Virus record (IMG/VR): IMGVR_UViG_3300027675_000013 | Span: 1 to 43,079 of that record | Origin: a virus | Reading direction: 5' to 3' (one strand) | Length of the DNA stretch: 43,079 nt | In this document: in pieces, positions 29,006 through 38,449 of the stretch | Layout: every line of letters starts with the position of its first letter | Position numbering within the stretch: the stretch's first letter is position 1 | The notes under the pieces: generated by a model | What the model was told of the DNA's origin: nothing | The model's database searches: none | Seen by the model: only the letters and a program-made list of their open reading frames with translations | Program-made: the position numbers and the translations under genes

Positions 29006-29383
29006 ATGAGGAAAATAAATTTTAAAGAAATTTTGCTGGTTAGTAGAATTTTAAGGGAAATGGGAACCAAATCGTATGCAGAGTATGCGACAAGATTAGT
29101 TGAAAGAGTAAGAAAAGATAAAAATAAATCTAAAGAGGAACAAGACAAGTTAATAGGTACCGATGTAGGAATTTTTATTTTGGAAAACTTAGAAATTGCC
29201 AAAGATGCCCTTTTTGAATTATTCGCAAGTTATAACGAAATTTCTATTGAAGAAGCTCAGAAAATGGACTTTGATCAAGTAGTCGCGACGATACAAAATA
29301 TGATAAGCGCCGGTTTACCTGATGCTATTATAAAATTATTAAAAAAGACTGGTATAAATTTTTTAGCGAAGTCGAATGTTTAG
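29006..29383 (+). CDS. Tail assembly chaperone, short form (gpG-like)
   Basis: A 125-residue helical, charged protein between tail tube and tape measure, the standard place of gpG-like chaperones. Near its end is a perfect slippery heptamer T-TTT-TTA (29359-29365) in the correct frame for a -1 shift into the following frame. The short product ends at TAG shortly after. The chaperone keeps the tape measure soluble and recruits tube subunits. AGAAAGGAC precedes the ATG. Confidence 0.8.
   Translation: MRKINFKEILLVSRILREMGTKSYAEYATRLVERVRKDKNKSKEEQDKLIGTDVGIFILENLEIAKDALFELFASYNEISIEEAQKMDFDQVVATIQNMISAGLPDAIIKLLKKTGINFLAKSNV
29359..29365 (+). other. Programmed -1 frameshift site T-TTT-TTA
   Basis: The zero frame reads AAT TTT TTA GCG. 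The heptamer T-TTT-TTA is the same slippery sequence as in HIV-1 and allows both tRNAs to shift back one base. The -1 frame continues as AGC GAA GTC and stays open to 29757. The second frame has no ribosome site of its own. The fused product would be about 250 residues (gpGT-like). Confidence 0.8.
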
Positions 29384-29757
29384 AAAATTTAATGTATGTT
29401 TATCATGATTATAAATATGTTGAACATATCTTAAATTCTGATGCTGATAAGGGCCTGCTATTATATATTAAATGTATTGATCGTATGAATGAAAAAATAA
29501 TGATTGATGAAGACAATAAATTGTGGCAGGCTTTTATTCATTCAGGAAGCGAGGGCCAGACATTCGATGATTATAAAGCCTCGATTGGTTACAGAAATAA
29601 TGAACCTGGTATAAAAAATAAAAATTCAATGTCTCGATATGAAAAAAATAAAGAAGAAACTAGGATTATAAAAAATTCTAGTGAACTAAGGAAAATAATT
29701 GAAGCCAAAGACAAAGAATTTGAATTAAATAAAATAGCTCAATTAAGTGAGGGGTGA
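29365..29757 (+). CDS. Tail assembly chaperone extension (gpT-like)
   Basis: The second chaperone frame, expressed after the -1 shift at 29359-29365. It encodes about 130 residues beginning SEVECLENL and ending KIAQLSEG; the middle is acidic and helical and the C-terminal half is very charged. An in-frame ATG at 29392 lacks a Shine-Dalgarno sequence, so independent start is unlikely. In lambda-like phages the T domain binds tail tube subunits. Confidence 0.75.
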   Translation, partial: SEVECLENLMYVYHDYKYVEHILNSDADKGLLLYIKCIDRMNEKIMIDEDNKLWQAFIHSGSEGQTFDDYKASIGYRNNEPGIKNKNSMSRYEKNKEETRIIKNSSELRKIIEAKDKEFELNKIAQLSEG

Positions 29758-29763
29758 TAAATT

Positions 29764-30399
29764 TTGATTGCAACATTAACAGAAATCAAGGCCCTTTTAG
29801 GTATTACGGCAACTACATATGACACGCAAATAAAATCTTATATTCCAGTAGTGGAGGAGGCTATTTGTGGCCATTGTAGAAATGACTTTGTAGATTATAA
29901 GGCCAATGTTTACACTGGTATTAATGAAATAGTTGTTTATGCAAGCAAAGCGACTCTTTCATTTGTTAAATCCACAAATAGTATGAATGATTCTGATAGT
30001 GGGCTGGCTGGATTGAATTTTAAGGCTGGCGATTCAGTACGAGTTTATAATAGTATACATAACGACCAAATTTTTACTATTAAAACAGTGGCCGCCGGAT
30101 CTATTGTTTTTGAAGATGTTGACACGGTTAATGATGAAGCGGCCGGGACGTCAATATTAGTTGTTCGCTTGGCTTGGCCTAAAGATTTAAAAGATGTAGT
30201 CGCTAATATGATTAAATTTAAACTTGACAAAAAGGTCAATATGGCTTTAAAGTCAGAGACTTTTAATGATTATAGTTACACAACCGCCGACCAAAAGGAA
30301 TATATTAATGGTTATCCTAGAAGCATAATGGCTGGTTTAAAGAATTATAAGTGTATGATAAAAAAATCATTCCCTTTAGCCGCCTTATATGATAGATAG
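29764..30399 (+). CDS. Head-tail adaptor/connector-like protein, 211 aa
   Basis: The N-terminus IATLTEIKALLGI, then DTQIKSYIPVVEEAICGHCRNDF matches the helical start of gp6/YqbG-type head-tail connectors. A beta-rich insertion (about 55-130) precedes helices with LKDVVANMIKFKLDKKVN, ending with a Tyr-rich tail. Such proteins dock below the portal. TTG 29764 is the start, with GAGGGGTGAT upstream. The place after the tail chaperones is unusual; connectors normally follow the capsid gene. Confidence 0.65.
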   Translation: MIATLTEIKALLGITATTYDTQIKSYIPVVEEAICGHCRNDFVDYKANVYTGINEIVVYASKATLSFVKSTNSMNDSDSGLAGLNFKAGDSVRVYNSIHNDQIFTIKTVAAGSIVFEDVDTVNDEAAGTSILVVRLAWPKDLKDVVANMIKFKLDKKVNMALKSETFNDYSYTTADQKEYINGYPRSIMAGLKNYKCMIKKSFPLAALYDR

Positions 30400-30410
30400 G
30401 GGGAATTTTA

Positions 30411-30734
30411 ATGATAGAAGATTACTATATACCATGTGTTAGGAAAAGGCCCGGGGCTTCAACAAAAAATAGTAAATTTGAGTATCAAACAACTTATACA
30501 AATACCCCAATAAATGGTTATATTGGGAATAGAAACGGACTAGAGCAAGTTATAAGCGAAAAAACCGAAGTAAAAAGCCAGTATAATTTTTATTGTGATG
30601 ATTTTGCCCTGCAGTATGGTGATTTAATTTATTACAATCTCAAAACCTATAAAGTTATAAGTGATCCCCAAAATACAATTAATGCAAATCATCATATAAA
30701 GGCAATAGTTGAGTGGATATCAAATATAAGTTAG
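30411..30734 (+). CDS. Head-closure-like protein, 107 aa
   Basis: A small beta-barrel-like protein; phrases such as SQYNFYCDDFALQYGDLIYYNLKTYKVISDPQN fit SPP1 gp16-like stopper proteins, which close the connector below the adaptor. It follows the adaptor-like gene by 11 bases. The assignment is by pattern and context only. Confidence 0.55.
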   Translation: MIEDYYIPCVRKRPGASTKNSKFEYQTTYTNTPINGYIGNRNGLEQVISEKTEVKSQYNFYCDDFALQYGDLIYYNLKTYKVISDPQNTINANHHIKAIVEWISNIS

Positions 30735-30746
30735 GAGGTGAGAAAA

Positions 30747-32750
30747 TTGAGTTTTCAAATATTTGATGTTTTTGGTGATATCAGATTTGAGGGAATGGAC
30801 CAAGTAATGGGCCAATTATCCAATCTAGGGAGCGGATTATCTTCATTAGGTGGACAAATTACAAGTTTTGGCGGAAAGTTGATTGATGGTATTAGTAAAC
30901 CCATAGTCGGACTTATCGAACAAGGCGTAACATATAATAGCACAATTGAAAATTTACAAAGTTCTTTTGCTGTAATGTTAGGAAGTGAAGAAAAAGCCGT
31001 TCAAATGACGGAAAAATTAAAAGAAGTAGGGAAAGAAACTCCTTTTGAAGTTGTTGGCCTAGCTGAAACAACAAAAACACTTTTAAATTATGGTTATACC
31101 CAGGATAATGTTATTCCCACAATGATGCGGCTTGGTGATGTTTCACTTGGTAACGAAGAAAGATTTAAAGGTTTAGCCCTTGTCATGGGTCAAATTAACG
31201 GTTTAGGTAAATTACAGGCCGGGGATTTTAATCAACTCATTAACCGTGGTTGGAACCCTTACAATGAAATAGCTAAAAGAACAGGCGAAACCATGGCGCA
31301 ATTTAGGGAAAGAATGCGTGATGGAAAAGTATCATCAAAAGAAGTTGAACAGGCTTTAATTGATGCCACAAGCGCCGGCGGTATGTTTTACGGTGGTATG
31401 GAAAAAGGTAGTCAGACATTAAGCGGCAAGATATCAACTTTAAAAGATACCTTTAATGATTTTTTAGGCTCAGCCGTTAAACCAATAAGTGAATGGCTGG
31501 GAAATGTTTTAGTTCCTAAATTGACTCAACTTGGGGAATATCTGGGGGGATTATCGGAACATACAAAAATGATAATTTTAGTTGTTGCTGGCGTAGTTGC
31601 GGCTATTGGTCCATTAATTGCCGGTTTTGGCATTTTAATAACCGTAATTGGTACTGTTATTTCCGCCGCCGGAACTATCGGAGGAGTTTTAGCCGCCTTA
31701 AGTCCAGAAATAATTTTAATTGTTGGGGCTATTGGGGCGATTGTTGCTGTTATGGCCGGAGTAGGTGTTGCAATCGGTTATGTTTTAGAAAGAACTGGGG
31801 CTTTACAAGCAACTTGGTCATTATTAATGGGTATATTCGTTATAGCAAAACCAATAGTTATGGATTTGGTTAACCAGGGGATTGATTTATTAAAACAAGC
31901 CTTTCAATTTTTAAAAGGTGTGTTAGATGATGTTATTCCTGTAGTTAAGCCATTTTTATTAGATACAATATTAAAGGCAAGACCAATAGTAATGGATATT
32001 GTAAGAGCTTTAGGGGAATTTGGCAAAGCCCTTTTAGATAATTTTAGTAAAAAATTGGATGAAGCTAAGAAAACATGGGATGCCGTTTGGCCCGTTTTAA
32101 AACCAATTGTTATAGTTACATTTGATGTTATTAAAACAGTAGTGTTAACTACATTAGACGTGATAAAAAGCATTATAAAAACAGCGACCGCGCTAATTAA
32201 AGGTGATTGGTCGGCTGTTTGGAGCAATATCGGTGATATCTTTTCTAAAATATGGGCTGGTATCTTAGTAGTAGCTAAAAAACAAATAAGTTTCTTGACA
32301 GAAGTTGGCAAAGATATTGTTCAAGGTTTGATTAATGGTATAAAATCCATGGCCGGAAAGGCCGCAGAAGCTATGGGGAAAATTGTTCAGTCATTACCGG
32401 CAACCGTTAAAAAATTATTAGGAATTTCTTCACCTTCTAAGGTATTTGCTTCAATTGGTGAAAATATTATGTTGGGTTTATCGGATGGCTTAAGCAATAC
32501 ATTTCCTGATGTTACAAAAAAAATAAGCGAAATGAGTTTAAAATTAGGATCTCAATTCAAAGTTGATGTTAATGAAAGTAATAACCTGAAAAATGCTATT
32601 ATTAGCGAAGATAAGCCTATTTCAAATAATATAAGCAATGTGACAAATATAAATATAAATATGGACATTAAAGATTTAGAAGATGTTTTGACTTTAGATA
32701 AATTTATAAAAATGATTCAGGTTGAAGCAGTTGCAAGGGGGGCGTATTAA
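30747..32750 (+). CDS. Tape measure protein
   Basis: A 667-residue protein with TP901-type tape measure features: an N-terminal helical part (SNLGSGLSSLGGQI), the conserved block ETTKTLLNYGY, RLGDVSLG and AGDFNQLINRGWNP near 110-180, a hydrophobic membrane region near 270-350, more coiled helices, and the LLGISSPSKVFASIGENIMLGL motif near 558-580. Tail length scales with this protein; about 670 residues predict a tail near 100 nm. TTG 30747 follows AGGAGGTG at the right distance. The 12-base dispersed word encodes DEAKK near residue 440. Confidence 0.9.
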   Translation: MSFQIFDVFGDIRFEGMDQVMGQLSNLGSGLSSLGGQITSFGGKLIDGISKPIVGLIEQGVTYNSTIENLQSSFAVMLGSEEKAVQMTEKLKEVGKETPFEVVGLAETTKTLLNYGYTQDNVIPTMMRLGDVSLGNEERFKGLALVMGQINGLGKLQAGDFNQLINRGWNPYNEIAKRTGETMAQFRERMRDGKVSSKEVEQALIDATSAGGMFYGGMEKGSQTLSGKISTLKDTFNDFLGSAVKPISEWLGNVLVPKLTQLGEYLGGLSEHTKMIILVVAGVVAAIGPLIAGFGILITVIGTVISAAGTIGGVLAALSPEIILIVGAIGAIVAVMAGVGVAIGYVLERTGALQATWSLLMGIFVIAKPIVMDLVNQGIDLLKQAFQFLKGVLDDVIPVVKPFLLDTILKARPIVMDIVRALGEFGKALLDNFSKKLDEAKKTWDAVWPVLKPIVIVTFDVIKTVVLTTLDVIKSIIKTATALIKGDWSAVWSNIGDIFSKIWAGILVVAKKQISFLTEVGKDIVQGLINGIKSMAGKAAEAMGKIVQSLPATVKKLLGISSPSKVFASIGENIMLGLSDGLSNTFPDVTKKISEMSLKLGSQFKVDVNESNNLKNAIISEDKPISNNISNVTNININMDIKDLEDVLTLDKFIKMIQVEAVARGAY

Positions 32751-35063
32751 ATGGGTTGGTATTACAATGTAACAAATAATTCAACGCCACCGACACCAAA
32801 TAATTATTCTTGGTATGGGTTAAATACATTAAATCAAGATACTGCATTAATATGGATAGGTGGAACTTATGCCGTTACTAAAATAAGAGTATTAGTCAAT
32901 GCTAGGTCTTCTAATTGTTTGGCAAGATTAGCTATATGGTTAGAAAGTAATGGTTACGTAGTTGCCCAGACGGACACTTTTGCAATGACTGTGGGTACTG
33001 AGAGTATTGGCGGTCAGGCTTGGCAAGAAATATCCTTACCAAGTCCCGTGGTTGTTAACGCCGCTAATTATTATGTTGGTGTTTACCGTAATCCGTCAGG
33101 AGCGCATATATCGGGAACACATACAAGTTTAGACGGTTATTTAAAAACCAATACAAATGGATTTCCCTCTATTGTTGGTATGGCTGGGTATTCAACTGAT
33201 GGCGACGAAAGTATTTTAGTAGGTGTATTTTTGATTTCCGCACCATTGACACCAAGTAATCTTGTGGCAACTAGAAATAGTGATACAAATATATCATTCA
33301 CATTTACAAATCCTACAACCGCCGATAATCCTTATGATTCGGTAACAGTAAGAAGATGGGACAATGTTACAAATGGCTGGTATACAATAGCTACATTGGG
33401 AGGAAGTGCAACAAGTTACACGGACACTACAGTATCCGCAAACAAAACTTATCGTTATGCGGTTATTGGTTATAATACGCTTGGGTATAGTCCTGATTAT
33501 GCTTATTCAGATTATGTAAACACCACTCCAAGTGCACCAAGTAACGTTGTGGCTATTAGTTCGGGAAGTAGCGTTGTGTTATCATGGGTGGATAACTCAA
33601 CAAATGAGAACGGATTTAAAATACAATCGTCTGAATATTCTGGGGGAACGTGGCAAGCATGGCAAGATGAAACAACTGTAAGTGCTAATACAACAAGTTG
33701 GACCGATACCACACCGCCAAATATAGTTAAATATCAAGTTAGAGCTTACACAAATGTTTATGGTAGTTTAAATAGTTCATATGCTTCTAGCAATGAATTA
33801 ACAATATTGCAAGCACCATCAGCACCAAGCAATTTAAGTCCAGATTCGACATATTTTGATGCAACTGCTGCCAAAGTTTTTACATGGCAACATAACCCAT
33901 TAGATGGTTCAGCTCAAACTAAATATAGTATTCAATATAAAGTTGAAGGTGGAAGTTATCCAGGAACACCGCAAGTAAATCAAACGGTGTCAGGTACTTC
34001 AAGCCATAGTTTTGCCGGTGGGACGTTTACAAATGGAACTACATATAAATACCAAGTAAAAACCTGGGGAGCGTATTCAACCGGATCGGCTTGGAGTACA
34101 GAAAAAACTTTTTATTGTGAAGATATACCAGTTGGAACAATAACAAGTCCAACGACTGTAAGTGATTATGCAACAAGTTTATTAACTATGACATGGAGTT
34201 TTACAGGTAATTTACAAATAGAATTTTTAGCAAAATTATATGATTCAAATGATGTTTTGCTTGAAACCCAATCAATTGCTAGTGATGCCGAAACTGTTAA
34301 TTTTACGACTTTATTGCTAAATACTTCAACATACACAGTAACACTACAAGTCAAGGATTCAACTGGATTATGGAGTGTTGAAACCAGTGTTGAATTTGAT
34401 ACATCTTTTGCAGTGCCACCAACACCAACATTTACATTAACGGCTAATGAATCTAATGGAACGGTTGTTATTGATATTGTAAATCCTTCGCCAGAGGGAG
34501 CAGAGGTGGAAGCTGTAAGTAATAATGTTTATCGGTCAACTGATGGGGCTAATTACTATTTGATTTTAGATGAAGTAGGCCTTAACACATCGGTAACAGA
34601 TTATATACCAGTAATTGGCATAACGTGTTATTATATTGTCGAATCTGTTAGCGCAACGCCTACAGTAGCACAAGCAACCAACCAGATAGTTACATTAACA
34701 TGTTTGGGTTTATATTTTCTAAATTCTGGCGAAAATTATTTAAATTACGTAATATTAAGCCAAAATGTAGAGTTATCCGATAAACCAGAACGGGAAACGG
34801 TATTACAAAAATTTGAAGGAAGAAATTACCCAGTTAAATATCAGTCAGAAACATTGGGCCAAGAAATAAATTTTAGTTGTGATATACTTGTTGCCGATCT
34901 AGAAGATGTTAAGGCAATTGTTCAAAGTTCGGATGATTTATTTTTTAGAGATCATAGTGGTCGATGGTTTGATTGTGCTATTATTTCAGCAAGTTTTACA
35001 AAGCAAGAAAATGGAAGGGTTTATAATTTTAAATGTAATATAATCCAAATAGAAAAGGAGTGA
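32751..35063 (+). CDS. Distal tail protein with fibronectin-like repeats
   Basis: A 770-residue protein starting at the next base after the tape measure. Residues 1-165 form a beta-sandwich resembling a discoidin/jelly-roll unit. Fibronectin type III-like domains follow near 168-260, 262-355 and 358-455 (APSAPSNV and LSWVDNST, WTDTTPP patterns), then two further beta domains to about 665. The last 90 residues (VELSDKPERETVLQKFEG to IIQIEKE) look like a conserved baseplate module. It probably forms the tail tip and may bind surface polymers. Confidence 0.75.
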   Translation: MGWYYNVTNNSTPPTPNNYSWYGLNTLNQDTALIWIGGTYAVTKIRVLVNARSSNCLARLAIWLESNGYVVAQTDTFAMTVGTESIGGQAWQEISLPSPVVVNAANYYVGVYRNPSGAHISGTHTSLDGYLKTNTNGFPSIVGMAGYSTDGDESILVGVFLISAPLTPSNLVATRNSDTNISFTFTNPTTADNPYDSVTVRRWDNVTNGWYTIATLGGSATSYTDTTVSANKTYRYAVIGYNTLGYSPDYAYSDYVNTTPSAPSNVVAISSGSSVVLSWVDNSTNENGFKIQSSEYSGGTWQAWQDETTVSANTTSWTDTTPPNIVKYQVRAYTNVYGSLNSSYASSNELTILQAPSAPSNLSPDSTYFDATAAKVFTWQHNPLDGSAQTKYSIQYKVEGGSYPGTPQVNQTVSGTSSHSFAGGTFTNGTTYKYQVKTWGAYSTGSAWSTEKTFYCEDIPVGTITSPTTVSDYATSLLTMTWSFTGNLQIEFLAKLYDSNDVLLETQSIASDAETVNFTTLLLNTSTYTVTLQVKDSTGLWSVETSVEFDTSFAVPPTPTFTLTANESNGTVVIDIVNPSPEGAEVEAVSNNVYRSTDGANYYLILDEVGLNTSVTDYIPVIGITCYYIVESVSATPTVAQATNQIVTLTCLGLYFLNSGENYLNYVILSQNVELSDKPERETVLQKFEGRNYPVKYQSETLGQEINFSCDILVADLEDVKAIVQSSDDLFFRDHSGRWFDCAIISASFTKQENGRVYNFKCNIIQIEKE

Positions 35064-35068
35064 TTTAA

Positions 35069-35512
35069 ATGGCTGTTAGTGCGAAGCTATACGGTAATTT
35101 TGTAAAACATTTATTAGATAAGAAAATTGATTTTGATACTGATACTATCAAAATGGCGTTATGTACTTCAAGTTATTCAGTTGATCAGGATGCGCATGAC
35201 TTCTTTGATGATATAACTAATGAGGTTAGTAATTCTGGGACTAATTACACATCGGGAGGTAATACAATTTCTAATTGTAGTATCACATATACAGGGGCGA
35301 CAAATATTTGTAAAATTGACGGTGATGACGTTACTTTTTCAGCCGTTACATTAACGGCAAGGTATGCAATTATTTATGATTCAAGTCCAGGGACAGCCGG
35401 AACTAACCCATTAATTGCATATATAGATTTTGGAGCGGATGCAAGTCCTAACGGTGTCGATTTAATTATATCATTTAATTCTGATGGTATAGGCACATTT
35501 ACGGTAGCATAG
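35069..35512 (+). CDS. Conserved phage structural protein, 147 aa
   Basis: This fits a widespread phage virion family with the recurrent phrases KLYGNFVKHLLDKKIDFDTD, TIKMALCTSSYSVDQDAHDFF, NEVSNSGTNYTSGG and ARYAIIYDSSPGTAGTNPLIAY. The domain is beta-rich and often encoded next to head fibre or tail tip genes. The exact role is unknown to me. AAAAGGAGTG precedes the ATG. Confidence 0.75.
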   Translation: MAVSAKLYGNFVKHLLDKKIDFDTDTIKMALCTSSYSVDQDAHDFFDDITNEVSNSGTNYTSGGNTISNCSITYTGATNICKIDGDDVTFSAVTLTARYAIIYDSSPGTAGTNPLIAYIDFGADASPNGVDLIISFNSDGIGTFTVA

Positions 35513-35523
35513 GGGTGATATAG

Positions 35524-37725
35524 ATGCCCGATAAAACTTATGTAATAGCAACCGGGTCCGATGATGGTCATGTTACAAGTGCTGGCGGTTTTAATAATAG
35601 TGATACATGGGTTGAGGTAGGTGGTACTAGTACCACTTATTACCATGGCTTTTTAAGATTTGATAATGTTGATATACCACAAGGGGCAATTATAGACAGT
35701 GCTTATTTTGATTATATAGCATATAGCACTGAAACCGGGTATAGTAGAGTTCGTATATATGGTTGTAACGAGGATGATTCTGCTGCTGTTAGTTCATATA
35801 GTAATTTTAATAGTAAATCATTAACAACGGCTTATACTGATTGGAATATTGAATGTCCTTCTAGCAATGTTGATTTTATAGATGGGCCTTCAATAAAAGA
35901 TATCATTCAGGAAATAATTAATCGTCCTGGTTGGGTTAGTGGAAATGCTATACAATTACTTATTAAATATCGTGTTGACGGTTTAGTTCATGAAAGTTTT
36001 CAGTACGAAGAAGACGGAGACACTGATTGGTTATATATAACATACCACGAAAATATTAATATTTCAGTACCAGTTATTAATACAACTTGTGAAGCTAAAA
36101 CACCAACTGTAAGTTACAATAGAAAAGTAAATGTACCATTAATTAATATTACATGTGAGGCAAAAATCCCAACTGTAAGTTATGCAAGTAATATAACTGT
36201 TAATGTACCGGTAATTAATACAACTTGCGAAGCTAAAACGCCGATTGTAACTTACAATATAAAGATTAATGTTCCGGTTATTAATACAACTTGTGAAGCA
36301 AAAGTTCCAACTGTAAGTTATGGAATTAAAGTAAATGTTCCGTTAATCAATGTTGTTTGTGAAGCAAAAATTCCAACTGTTAATTATAATATTAAAATAG
36401 ATGTACCATTAATGACCGTAACTTGTGAGGCTAAAACACCAACTGTAACACATAATATTAGGATAGATGTTCCCTTAATTAATGTTAATTGTGAAGCTAA
36501 AACACCGACTGTAACTATTGACCAAGATATAGTTATTAATGTTCCATTGATCAATATTCTATGTGAGGCGTTAATTCCAACCGTTAGAATTAGTAACATT
36601 CCTGTTTTTGTATTAAACAATGGAACATATTTTACAAGAAATAGACTTGAATCATTTGAATTTGAATTGTTGTCATTAAATAATGAAAGGTATGAAAACG
36701 CCGGATGGGTGACGGATTATGTTATAAAGAAAAATTCTAGCATTACTATGGATTTTACAAGAAATGTTATAGGGACGGCAAGTTTTAGCATTAGGAATAA
36801 CACTGATATTAATTATTTATCAGATTTAATCCGACCTTGGTATGTATTAAATGATACATATAGATTCCCTTTAGGGACTTATATGCTATCAAGTCCACGT
36901 AAAAAATCTGATGGTAAGATGGTATCAAGACCAATTCAAGGATATGATTTATTACTTGCTTTAGAGCAAGACAAGATGATTACAAGCGTAACATATGAAG
37001 CCGGGGAAAATGTAATTGATATAATTGAGACTTTGTTATATATAGTTGGGGCTAACTTATGGGTTAATGCCGATATTACACCTTCTAGCGAAGTATTGGC
37101 CACAAATGTTAGTTATGAATTAGGCAGGAGTAAATTATTTATCATTAATTCTCTGCTTAATATGATAAACTATTATCCTTTGTGGGCCGACGGTAACGGG
37201 GTATTTAGGTCCATTCCCTGGACAAATGAGCCTAATAAAACATATGAGTTTATAGATGATAATTTAAGTATTTATACTCCAAATATTGATTTAACATTAG
37301 ATTATACTGATATGTATAATAGGGTTGTTATTATTAACAATCAATTGGCACAAGATACAGAGCCGTTATACAAGGTATGGACTTTTGAAGATGAAAGTTT
37401 AGGAAGTCATCCTTTTAGTTATTCAAGTTTAGGGAGATATATAACGAAAATCTTCCAAAGTGATGCAGTTAGTCAAGATTATGTCGATTTGCGAGCAAGA
37501 AGGGAACTATTAAAAATGTTAGAAATAGAGGAAGCCGTAAATTATAACCATGCTTTTATTAGTTCCAGAGAAAACGATGGATTACCATGGCAGGGGGATT
37601 GTTACAGATTTAAAAACACAAAGTTAGATGTGGATAGTATTTATAAATTAGAAGCATTCACATATAAGTTAGAAACTGGAAGTTTGGTAAATAGTAGAAT
37701 TAAGAGGATAAGGAGTACGTATTGA
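35524..37725 (+). CDS. Tail tip protein: jelly-roll, eight-repeat stalk and tail hub
   Basis: A 733-residue three-part protein. Residues 1-175 are a DNRLRE-like beta sandwich (FLRFDNVDIPQGAIIDSAYFDY). About 178-360 contain eight tandem repeats of 22-24 residues of the form VNVPLIN-x2-CEAK-x-PTV, each with one Cys. About 365-733 resemble baseplate hub/tail-associated proteins (FRSIPWTNEP, DYTDMYNRVVII, DGLPWQGDCYRF). The repeats probably form a rigid beta stalk between a receptor-binding head and the hub. The DNA repeats every 66-72 bases. GGGGTGAT precedes the ATG. Confidence 0.7.
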   Translation: MPDKTYVIATGSDDGHVTSAGGFNNSDTWVEVGGTSTTYYHGFLRFDNVDIPQGAIIDSAYFDYIAYSTETGYSRVRIYGCNEDDSAAVSSYSNFNSKSLTTAYTDWNIECPSSNVDFIDGPSIKDIIQEIINRPGWVSGNAIQLLIKYRVDGLVHESFQYEEDGDTDWLYITYHENINISVPVINTTCEAKTPTVSYNRKVNVPLINITCEAKIPTVSYASNITVNVPVINTTCEAKTPIVTYNIKINVPVINTTCEAKVPTVSYGIKVNVPLINVVCEAKIPTVNYNIKIDVPLMTVTCEAKTPTVTHNIRIDVPLINVNCEAKTPTVTIDQDIVINVPLINILCEALIPTVRISNIPVFVLNNGTYFTRNRLESFEFELLSLNNERYENAGWVTDYVIKKNSSITMDFTRNVIGTASFSIRNNTDINYLSDLIRPWYVLNDTYRFPLGTYMLSSPRKKSDGKMVSRPIQGYDLLLALEQDKMITSVTYEAGENVIDIIETLLYIVGANLWVNADITPSSEVLATNVSYELGRSKLFIINSLLNMINYYPLWADGNGVFRSIPWTNEPNKTYEFIDDNLSIYTPNIDLTLDYTDMYNRVVIINNQLAQDTEPLYKVWTFEDESLGSHPFSYSSLGRYITKIFQSDAVSQDYVDLRARRELLKMLEIEEAVNYNHAFISSRENDGLPWQGDCYRFKNTKLDVDSIYKLEAFTYKLETGSLVNSRIKRIRSTY
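36055..36600 (+). repeat. Eight 66-72-bp tandem coding repeats
   Basis: Each unit contains a TGTGAAGC-like core (TGTGAAGCTAAA in several) encoding CEAK and a start such as AATGTTCC encoding NVP. Units diverge at silent and replacement sites, so the array is not a recent expansion. It lies wholly within the tail tip gene. Confidence 0.85.
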
Positions 37726-37726
37726 T

Positions 37727-38386
37727 ATGGATAATTATCTTAGTTTTATTTTAAATAAAAATCATGATAATAAATTTTTTACCGGTATTGTTTATGATTT
37801 AGATCCGCTCCAGGTTTTAATTTATCCAGCTGATGACCCTATCAATTGTAAAGCTACTAGTGGTCTATTGGGTTTAAGTGTAGGATCTAATGTCATCATG
37901 ATGAAAATTGGCAATCAGTTTATTATCACCAATATAATTGGTAATCCTTTTAATGATAATATCATTTTAAATAGAAATAGCACTCAAACCGTGACAACCA
38001 CTGATCAAACCAAAATTGAATTTAATAGTCAAAAAATATTAATTGGTAGTAGATTGAGTTATGATAGTACTAACAAGGGCGTTAAAATCGGTAAAGGTGT
38101 AAATTATGTTGATGTGAATACTGATTTATGGATTGAAAGAACTGTAGGAAGTTATTCAAGTATTCATATTTATAAAAATAGTACTCAATTAACATATGCA
38201 ATTGCACCGGCAAAATTAACAGGTCAAGAAGGATGGTTTATTCAACATAGTCAAAGTAAGGTGGCAGTTGTAGAAAACGATTTGATTTATGTATATGTTA
38301 GATTTAGTGTAAGTCATGGGAGTGAAAATGTTATTGGCGGTGGTTATACTGACAGCTGTAATTTATTAGTTAAAGCAATAGGATAA
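37727..38386 (+). CDS. Baseplate / receptor-binding protein, 219 aa
   Basis: The N-terminal 75 residues look like an OB-fold baseplate domain (FFTGIVYDLDPLQVLIYP, SNVIMMKIGNQFIITNI). A linker follows, and residues about 135-219 form a C1q/TNF-like beta sandwich (SSIHIYKNSTQLTYA, GWFIQHSQSKVAVVENDLIYVYV), a fold used by trimeric receptor-binding tips. The start overlaps the previous stop closely. It is the last gene of the long structural operon. Confidence 0.6.
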   Translation: MDNYLSFILNKNHDNKFFTGIVYDLDPLQVLIYPADDPINCKATSGLLGLSVGSNVIMMKIGNQFIITNIIGNPFNDNIILNRNSTQTVTTTDQTKIEFNSQKILIGSRLSYDSTNKGVKIGKGVNYVDVNTDLWIERTVGSYSSIHIYKNSTQLTYAIAPAKLTGQEGWFIQHSQSKVAVVENDLIYVYVRFSVSHGSENVIGGGYTDSCNLLVKAIG

Positions 38387-38403
38387 TATGTCATGTTGAC
38401 ATA
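38387..38403. promoter_or_regulatory. 7-bp inverted repeat overlapping -35
   Basis: TATGTCA (38387-38393) and TGACATA (38397-38403) are separated by TGT. The right arm overlaps TTGACA (38396-38401). It is well placed for a repressor. Confidence 0.55.
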
Positions 38404-38424
38404 AGAAAAAAATAAATATATTAT
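38396..38424 (+). promoter_or_regulatory. Promoter for moron-like gene
   Basis: TTGACA (38396-38401) and TATTAT (38419-38424) with a 17-base spacer, 25 bases before ATG 38450. It would let this gene be transcribed separately from the late operon. Confidence 0.7.
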
Positions 38425-38449
38425 AAAAATTAAAAAAGTGGGTGAAAAT

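Noticed and set aside
36055-36600. CRISPR-like or satellite array
   Set aside because: The units are in frame, encode a regular peptide repeat and have no unique spacers of constant size.
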